Shown here one piece after another: positions 57,990 to 64,000 of a DNA stretch of 64,000 nucleotides. The position numbers and the translations under genes are program-made. The stretch spans positions 434,001 through 498,000 of the forward strand of contig NW_025963554.1 of the NCBI RefSeq assembly GCF_910591885.1, in the 5' to 3' direction. Source of the DNA: Bombus terrestris. Lineage: Eukaryota > Arthropoda > Insecta > Hymenoptera > Apidae. The notes below the pieces were generated by a model. It saw only the letters and a list, made by a program, of their open reading frames with translations. It was not told where the DNA came from and ran no database searches. The stretch's first letter is position 1. The number at the start of each line of letters is the position of its first letter.

Positions 57990-60711
57990 ACGTTGTATTG
58001 TAATAGTATACAATGTTATACGGTATATAGTAATATTATGTAACGTCATACGTTATAACGTAGTGCTGTATATCATTACACGTTGTATAGTAGTAGTACA
58101 CAATGTTATACGGTATATAGTAATATTATGTAACGTCATACGTTATAAGGTAATAGTATATAACGTCATACGTTATAACGTAATGCAATATAACGTTACA
58201 CGTTGTATAGTGATAGTATATAATGTTATACGGTATATAGTAATATTATGTAACGTCATACGTTATAACGTAATGCAATAAAACGTTACACGTTGTATAC
58301 TAATAGTATATAATGTTATACGTTATAGCGTAATGGTATATAACGTTATACGTTATAACGTAGTACTATATAACGTTGTACGTTATAACGTAATACTATA
58401 TAACGTTACACGTTGTATAGTAAAGTTATGTAACGTCATACGTTATAACGTAGTACTATATAAGGTCATTCGTTATAACGAAGTACTATATAACGTTATA
58501 CGTTATGACGAAATACTATATAACGTTATACGTTATAACGTAATAGTCTATAACGTCATACGTTATAACGTAGTGCTATATATCGTTACACGTTGTATAG
58601 TAATAGTATACAATGTTATACGGTATATAGTAATATTATGTAACGTCATACGTTATAACGTAGTGCTATATATCATTACACGTTGTATAGTAATAATATA
58701 CAATGTTATACGGTATATAGTAATATTATGTAACGTCATACGTTATAAGGTAATAGTATATAACGTCATACGTTATAACCTAATGCAATATAACGTTATA
58801 CGTTGTATAGTGATAGTATATAATGTTACACAGTATATGGTAATATTATGTAACGTCATACGTTTGTAACGTAGTGCTGTATATCATTACACGTTGTATA
58901 GTAATAGTATACAATGTTATACGGTATATAGTAATATTATGTAACGTCATACGTTATAACGTAGTGCTATATATCATTACACGTTGTATAGGAATAATAT
59001 ACAATGTTACACGGTATATAGTAATATTATGTAACGTCATACGTTATAAGGTAATAGTATATAACGTCATACGTTATAACGTAATGCAATATAACGTTAT
59101 GCGCTGTATAGTGATAGTATATAATGTTACACGGTATATAGTAATATTATGTAACGTCATGCGTTATAACGTAGTGCTGTATATCATTACACGTTGTATA
59201 GTAATAGTATACAATGTTATACGGTATATAGTAATATTATGTAACGTCATACGTTATAAGGTAATAGTTTATAACGTCATACGTTATAACGTAATGCAAT
59301 ATAACGTTATACGTGGTATAGTGATAGTATATAATGTTACACGGTATATAGTAATATTATGTAACGTCATACGTTATAAGGTAATAGTATACAACGTCAT
59401 ACGTCATAACGTAATGCAATATAACGTTATACGTTGCATAGTGATAGTATATAATGTTATCCGGTATATAGTAATATTATGTAACGTCATACGTTATAAC
59501 GTAGTGCTATATATCATTACACGTTGTATAGTAATATTATACAATGTTATACGGTATATAGTAATATTATGAAACGTCATACGCTATAAGGTAATAGTAT
59601 ACAACGTCATACGTCATAACGTAATGCAATATAACGTTATACGTTGCATAGTGATAGTATATAATGTTATCCGGTATATAGTAATATTATGTAACGTCAT
59701 ACGTTATAACGTAGTGCTATATATCATTACACGTTGTATAGTAGTAGTACACAATGTTATACGGTATATAGTAATATTATGTAACGTCATACGTTATAAG
59801 GTAATAGTATATAACGTCATACGTTATAACGTAATGCAATATAACGTTACACGTTGTATAGTGATAGTATATAATGTTATACGGTATATAGTAATATTAT
59901 GTAACGTCATACGTTATAACGTAATGCAATAAAACGTTACACGTTGTATACTAGTAGTATATAATGTTATACGTTATAGCGTAATGGTATATAACGTTAT
60001 ACGTTATAACGTAGTACTATATAACGCTGTACGTTATAACGTAATACTATATAACGTTACACGTTGTATAGTAAAGTTATGTAACGTCATACGTTATAAC
60101 GTAGTACTATATAAGGTCATTCGTTATAACGAAGTACTATATAACTTTATACGTTATGACGAAATACTATATAACGTTATACGTTATAACGTAATAGTCT
60201 ATAACGTCATACGTTATAACGTAGTGCTATATATCGTTACACGTTGTATAGTAATAGTATACAATGTTATACGGTATATAGTAATATTATGTAACGTCAT
60301 ACGTTATAACGTAGTGCTATATATCATTACACGTTGTATAGTAATAATATACAATGTTATACGGTATATAGTAATATTATGTAACGTCATACGTTATAAG
60401 GTAATAGTATATAACGTCATACGTTATAACCTAATGCAATATAACGTTATACGTTGTATAGTGATAGTATATAATGTTACACAGTATATGGTAATATTAT
60501 GTAACGTCATACGTTGTAACGTAGTGCTGTATATCATTACACGTTGTATAGTAATAGTATACAATGTTATACGGTATATAGTAATATTATGTAACGTCAT
60601 ACGTTATAACGTAGTGCTATATATCATTACACGTTGTATAGGAATAATATACAATGTTATACGGTATATAGTAATATTATGTAACGTCATACGTTATAAG
60701 GTAATAGTCTA
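57990..60711 (+). repeat. 1,651-bp repeat pair in the right-hand domain
   Basis: About 57,990 to 59,060 matches about 59,641 to 60,711. The offset is 55 monomers plus 1 bp. The extra base is a T insertion at CGTTTGTAACG (58,861), where the other copy reads CGTTGTAACG. Shared rare variants include GTATAGTAAAGTTATG, AAGGTCATTCG, ACGTTATGACGAAATAC and GTATAGGAATAATATAC. Divergence between copies looks higher than in the 3,120- and 9,666-bp repeats. Confidence 0.8.
58861..58871 (+). other. Single-base T insertion shifting the repeat register
   Basis: The monomer reads CGTTTGTAACG where its partner 1,651 bp downstream reads CGTTGTAACG. All later monomers are displaced by +1. This accounts for the 1,651-bp rather than 1,650-bp offset. 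Confidence 0.8.
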
Positions 60712-61382
60712 TAACGTCATACGTTATAACGTAGTGCTATATATCGTTACACGTTGTATAGTAATAGTATACAATGTTATACGGTATATAGTAATATTAT
60801 GTAACGTCATACGTTATAACGTAGTGCTATATATCATTACACGTTGTATATATATATTATACAATGTTATACGGTATATAGTAATATTATGTCACGTCAT
60901 ACGTTATAAGGTAATAGTATACAACGTCATACGTTATAACGTAGTGCTATATATCATTACACGTTGTATAGTAATATTATACAATGTTATACGGTATATA
61001 GTAATATTATGTAACGTCATACGTTATAAGGTAATAGTATACAACGTCATACGTCATAACGTAATGCAATATAACGTTATACGTTGTATAGTGATAGTAT
61101 ATAATGTTACACGGTATATAGTAATATTATGTAACGTCATACGTTATAACGTAGTACTATATAACGTCATTCGTTATAACGAAGTACTATATAACGTTAT
61201 ACGTTATAACGAAATACTATATAACGTTATACGTTATAACGTAATAGTATATAACGTCATACGTTATAACTTAATGCAATATAACGTTACACTTTGTATA
61301 GTGATAGTGTATAATGTTATACGGTATATAGTAATATTATGTAACGTCATACGTTATAACGTAATGCAATAAAACGTTACAC

Positions 61383-61427
61383 GTTGTATACTAATAGTAT
61401 ATAACGTTATAACTATTACTATACAAC
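61383..61427. repeat. 45-bp near-perfect palindrome from an inverted monomer segment (3 of 3)
   Basis: Same sequence as the copy at 56,461, at an offset of 4,922 bp, with the same flanking GCAATAAAACG monomer and the same following block. It lies only about 450 bp from the end of the array. Confidence 0.87.
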
Positions 61428-61940
61428 ATTACTATAACTACACGTTGTATAGTGATAGTATATAATGTTACACGGTATATAGTAATATTATGTAACGTCA
61501 TACGTTATAACGTAGTGCTGTATATCATTACACGTTGTATAGTAATAGTACACAATGTTATCCGGTATATAGTAATATTATGTAACGTCATACGTTATAA
61601 CGTAGTGCTATATATCATTACACGTTGTATAGTAATAGTGCACAATGTTATACGGTATATAGTAATATTATGTAACGTCATACGTTATAAGGTAATAGTA
61701 TATAACGTCATACGTTATAACGTAATGCAATATAACGTTACACGTTGTATAGTTATAGTATATAATGTTATACGGTATATAGTAATATTATGTAACGTCA
61801 TACGTTATAACGTAATGCAATAAAACGTTACACGTTGTATACTAATAGTATATAATGTTATACGTTATAGCGTAATGGTATTGTTACGTTTGGATATCCA
61901 AATTTTGAAATTTTAAACAATGTAGTAGTCGCTGCCACCA

Positions 61941-61962
61941 GAAACAGTCTAAGGACTGTTTC
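61941..61962. repeat. Perfect 9-bp-stem hairpin in the flank
   Basis: GAAACAGTC and GACTGTTTC are exact reverse complements separated by the tetraloop TAAG. It lies 60 bp inside the flank. In a transcript from either strand it would fold into a stable stem-loop. Its function is unknown. Confidence 0.75.
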
Positions 61963-62089
61963 AATTAGATATTTCTTGTTAGACTACGTAGCGTGGATTG
62001 GAGTTTAGGCCACTGGTCTCCACGATCTCCACGTTTCGGCTAACCTGCTATGCGCAGGGATACTAGCACGGGAGAGGATTGTTTGGAAT

Positions 62090-62200
62090 AAACAATTATA
62101 TTATAAATAATTATTACTGGCGGAATTACTGACGAATTATACTAATTATTGATATTATTTATTATTTTAATTATTAATTATTAATAATAATTAATAGTTG
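62090..62200. other. AT-rich low-complexity stretch
   Basis: Over about 110 bp the sequence is dominated by TAATTATTA-type runs with only a short GC-containing island (ACTGGCGGAATTACTGACG). No gene or longer repeat is visible. Confidence 0.7.
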
Positions 62201-62209
62201 ACTCACCTG
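62201..62209 (-). other. Splice-donor-like consensus on the minus strand
   Basis: Read on the minus strand the sequence is CAGGTGAGT, a full match to the strong eukaryotic 5-prime splice-site consensus, with the exon side ending at 62,207. It lies downstream (minus sense) of the promoter-like cluster at 62,857 to 62,898, so a non-coding first exon of about 600 bp is conceivable. A nonamer like this also occurs by chance. Confidence 0.25.
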
Positions 62210-62277
62210 ACGTTGGCCTCCGCTGGGGCGATTACGGTTTTTCAAAGATTGAAACTTCTATAATTTTTGTTTTAATC

Positions 62278-62283
62278 TTTATT
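62278..62283 (-). other. AATAAA polyadenylation-signal-like hexamer on the minus strand
   Basis: The + strand reads TTTATT, so AATAAA lies on the minus strand about 580 bp downstream of the TATA-like motif. In an LTR reading, promoter then repeats then AATAAA would fit U3-R order. In AT-rich DNA this hexamer is common by chance. Confidence 0.2.
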
Positions 62284-62339
62284 TGACTTGAACAGTGTAA
62301 ACAACGGTGTGTCCGGACGTGTTTAACAATTCGAAATTC

Positions 62340-62840
62340 TAACACAAAAACTTGTGCCAACTATTGTTTTAATGCTAACTGACTAATAACAATTATTTTA
62401 TAATTCGAACTGACTAATAACATTTATATCTCGTAAGTCTTAAACTCGAACTGGAACGAACAATTATTCTCTAATCCTAACTTAAATTCTAATTAAATCA
62501 ACTGAACGAACTGATATCAGACTCACTCAAATTCAATTGAACGACTAATATCAATTATCTGCTTATTCTAACGAAACGAACCGATTCAACTAATAGCGAT
62601 TATTCCGATTATTCTCTTATTTTAACTGAACCACTAACAATTAATCGCTAACTCTAACGCTAACAATTAATCTATTCTATTTTCACTAAATTCTCCCGAA
62701 CGCTAACAATTAATCTTACTCTATTCTTATATTCAACTGACCCGCTAACAATTACTCTCTGCTAACACTCTCTGACTATATTCTAACTGGTAACGATTAC
62801 TCTCCGACTATATTCTAACTCGTAACGATTACTCTCTTTT
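62340..62840. repeat. Degenerate repeat field of CTAACAATTA / TAACGATTACTC motifs
   Basis: CTAACAATTA occurs at 62,633, 62,660, 62,703 and 62,745. Related AACTGACTAATAACA and CGAACTGA motifs recur through the left part. The clearest tandem piece is at 62,774 to 62,837: two 32-bp units starting GACTATATTCTAACT, differing at two positions. The field is unrelated in sequence to the satellite. Such decayed repeats are found in some LTRs and 5-prime untranslated regions, but I cannot assign it. Confidence 0.55.
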
Positions 62841-62856
62841 GAATTGTGTCGCTACG

Positions 62857-62898
62857 CTTTTTATAATAACATCCCCAATGGGATGACAGTCACGTGAC
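62857..62898 (-). promoter_or_regulatory. Promoter-like cluster (E-box, CCAAT/ATTGG, TATA) reading leftward
   Basis: On the minus strand, in order, come the 10-bp palindrome GTCACGTGAC with a central CACGTG E-box (62,889-62,898), CCCATTGGGG with an inverted CCAAT core (62,875-62,879), and TATAAAAAG (62,857-62,865). The spacing of about 10 to 15 bp between elements is compatible with a polymerase II core promoter that would transcribe toward the satellite. This is motif evidence only. An LTR promoter or a host-gene promoter would look alike. Confidence 0.35.
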
Positions 62899-63648
62899 AG
62901 TTCATTCCGGCGGGAATCGCAATGCTGCAGGTTTTTAGAGTTTCCATGAGAGAACGTGGATTTTGATGATTACAGGTTATGTTGAGTCATGGACACAAAA
63001 GCGTCCGCGCCTGTGCGAACTGTGTGAGTATGTGCTTTTAGTATTCTATCTCGTTTCGCATGTTGTTTGTTTCCTTAAACTTGTGAATTTGTTTTAGCGC
63101 AAGAGGCGGAAGATATGTGAATGGTACGAGATGACGTGATCGATGTGCGTGTGTGAATATGTGCAAAGGATGATGCTGAAGGGGCGGTTTTCCATCCAAA
63201 TAGGCACAGTGGCACCTTCGTTGGCGTCGTGTCCTGATGATCTTTTGACAATTTGGTTTTATTTGACAATATGAGATATATTTTGCTCCTTGTAGATTTA
63301 TATGTCCATATTTGCTATATATTAAATCGTGTATATTTTATATTACTTTCTTGTTATTAGGTTATTAGTTGTGTAACTCCAGTTTCTGATCTATGGAAAG
63401 TGGTGAAACGTCTTCACGAAATACAATTTCATTCGTTTTCCTCCCTTGCATTGGCACGCTGTGAGCGGTGTCGACTTCCAAATGAGGTTTGTGCATCTTG
63501 ATTATTATACGTTTAATGATAGATACGGAGGTATCTTTGTCAGAGGTTCCCATGCGGACTGTCTCGGTGTGTATCTTGTTATGATTTCTTTTATTTAGTT
63601 CATCCTGCTTCTTTCGTGTTTCATTCACTGCATATGATATTTCAGTGC

Positions 63649-63662
63649 AAGAAGAAGAAGAA
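63649..63662. repeat. Short (AAG)n microsatellite
   Basis: CAAGAAGAAGAAGAA sits in otherwise ordinary sequence, with about four AAG units. Confidence 0.6.
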
Positions 63663-63970
63663 TTGTAAAGAATCCGTAAGTGGCCCTAGAAGACGCAGTC
63701 ATCGTGTGAGGTGTTGTCGGCAGGAACGAAGAGTCGAAGTTGTTGAAGAAGTCGTGTGACATTTGTATTGTTTCTGGTTATATACAACGCTATTTCACAT
63801 ATCTATGTATATATATGTCGGAGATGAAAGAACACCGGAACCTTCCCTTTGGAACTTTGGGAAGACCCCTAGTATTGTAATTTAGATTTCACCATAGCCG
63901 TATTAAGAAACTGTTGTCATTCGATCCGTCTGTATTTATTTGAGATTTATGATAGTGAGCTCGGGCTCGA

Positions 63971-63987
63971 GGCGACAATCAGTCGCC
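63971..63987. repeat. GC-rich hairpin near the window end
   Basis: GGCGAC and GTCGCC are exact reverse complements around the loop AATCA. The surrounding CTCGGGCTCGA and CGTAGCCGCG raise GC content sharply compared with everything to the left. The feature may continue beyond the edge. Confidence 0.5.
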
Positions 63988-64000
63988 GAACGTAGCCGCG

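Larger units (their letters stand above)
1..61881 (+). repeat. 30-bp-monomer satellite DNA array with higher-order structure
   Basis: The whole interval is head-to-tail copies of a roughly 30-bp monomer, about 2,060 in all. The simplest form consists of two related 15-bp halves, AACGTTATACGTTAT and AACGTAATACTATAT, which match at 12 of 15 positions. Common variants start CGTTGTATAGT, CGGTATATAGT, CGTTATAAGG, CGTTATAACGTAATGCAA or CGTTATAACGTAGTGCT. They are ordered in cassettes: one GTTG-type, one GGTA-type, then one or two GTTA-type monomers, giving 90 or 120 bp. The 30-bp register holds for thousands of bases and changes only at a few identifiable sites. The array begins inside the repeat at the left edge, so it is truncated there. 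It ends abruptly on the right. I see no gene, transposon or non-satellite island inside it. Heterochromatic, possibly centromeric, function is inference. Confidence 0.98.
55070..61881 (+). repeat. Irregular right-hand edge domain of the satellite
   Basis: Still made of 30-bp monomers, but with more private variants (GTATTGTAATAG, CGCTATAAGG, GTGGTATAG, ATGCGCTGTATAG, CGTTTTAAGG, TATTACGTAGTG), 1-bp register shifts and three inverted segments. The landmark CTCTTTAACATTG monomer is absent after 52.5 kb. Large repeats within it have offsets of 1,651 and about 3,362 bp. The pattern fits an older, less homogenised array margin next to unique DNA. Confidence 0.75.
61882..64000. other. Single-copy flank to the right of the satellite; no confident gene
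   Basis: The satellite stops in mid-monomer after GCGTAATGGTAT and the next bases are TGTTACGTTTGGATATCC. From here on there is no 30-bp periodicity. The flank contains a short hairpin, mixed-composition sequence to about 62,090, an AT-rich stretch to about 62,200, a degenerate repeat field at 62,340 to 62,840, a promoter-like cluster near 62,860, and about 1.1 kb of ordinary mixed sequence. Reading frames here are short and lack good ATG starts. The TGTTACG start resembles the 5-prime end of many LTR-retrotransposon LTRs, but no primer-binding site, protein or matching LTR end is visible. It could be a TE fragment or ordinary intergenic or intronic DNA. Confidence 0.7.

Noticed and set aside
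1..61881. CRISPR array
   Set aside because: About 30-bp repeats at regular spacing suggested it, but there are no unique spacers: every base belongs to a related monomer and the neighbours carry no cas genes.
1..61881. Telomeric repeat or rDNA spacer
   Set aside because: No short G-rich strand-asymmetric unit of telomeric type occurs, and no rRNA sequence is seen at either end.
1..61881. CENP-B box in the satellite
   Set aside because: No TTCG....A..CGGG-like 17-mer is present. CG and TTCG occur, but not the rest of the motif.
1..61881. Possible artificial or assembly-generated sequence
   Set aside because: Considered because of the extreme regularity. Shared rare variants, in-register indels and a graded, more diverged edge are what natural satellite evolution gives. 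Exact copy number may still be unreliable in the assembly.
61927..61940. tRNA 3-prime end or primer-binding site (GTCGCTGCCACCA / TGGTGGCAGCGAC)
   Set aside because: The CCA-ending string is suggestive, but no cloverleaf or T-arm precedes it and it matches no tRNA 3-prime end that I know. On the minus strand it would leave only about 50 bp of element before the satellite.
63075..63269. 64-codon minus-strand open frame in the flank
   Set aside because: It begins with TTG and contains no ATG at all, so it is not a plausible eukaryotic gene. Length is within chance expectation.
63365..63628. 87-codon minus-strand open frame in the flank
   Set aside because: Its first codon is GTG. The first ATG is about 25 codons in and leaves only about 62 residues. 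The lysine-rich sequence matches no family I recognise, and there is no support from context. A fragment of an exon cannot be excluded.

Overview
This window is almost entirely one tandem-repeat (satellite DNA) array, with about 2.1 kb of unrelated single-copy sequence at its right end. Positions 1 to about 61,881 are an uninterrupted, AT-rich but strikingly CpG-rich satellite with a 30-bp basic monomer. It runs off the left edge, so its true length is unknown. I see no protein-coding gene, rRNA, tRNA, CRISPR array or recognisable transposase or reverse transcriptase in it. The kind of array, the lack of dense genes and the look of the right flank (AT-rich non-coding DNA, CCAAT/E-box/TATA-like cluster, splice-donor-like site, possible LTR-type end) point to a eukaryotic nuclear chromosome. 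An insect is my guess, without proof. A pericentromeric, centromeric or other heterochromatic site is likely.

The array has several scales. (1) The 30-bp monomer is itself a diverged dimer of a 15-bp unit (12 of 15 positions match between halves). It is built from overlapping perfect palindromes and has three ACGT tetramers per monomer. (2) Monomers come in a small alphabet of types (GTTG-type, GGTA-type and one or two GTTA-type), ordered into 90- or 120-bp cassettes. (3) Cassettes are combined into long higher-order repeats. I see tandem or near-tandem copies at offsets of 2,312, 7,174, about 3,750, 5,194 to 6,004, 3,120, 9,666 and 1,651 bp. (4) Twenty monomers carry a TA-microsatellite expansion that makes them 32 bp long, so the 30-bp register shifts by 2 bp at each. 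This explains why the higher-order periods are 30n plus small even numbers.

From about 55 kb to the boundary the array is more irregular. It holds three near-perfect 45-bp palindromes made by a short inverted monomer segment, which I did not see elsewhere. This fits an older, less homogenised array edge. At 61,881/61,882 the satellite stops abruptly in mid-monomer against sequence beginning TGTTACG. The flank holds a 9-bp-stem hairpin, an AT-rich stretch, a degenerate TAACAATTA-type repeat field and a minus-strand promoter-like cluster. No convincing coding sequence was found there.

Long open frames exist on the + strand only because 30 is divisible by three and one of the six frames of the monomer has no stop. 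I treat them as artefacts, not genes.
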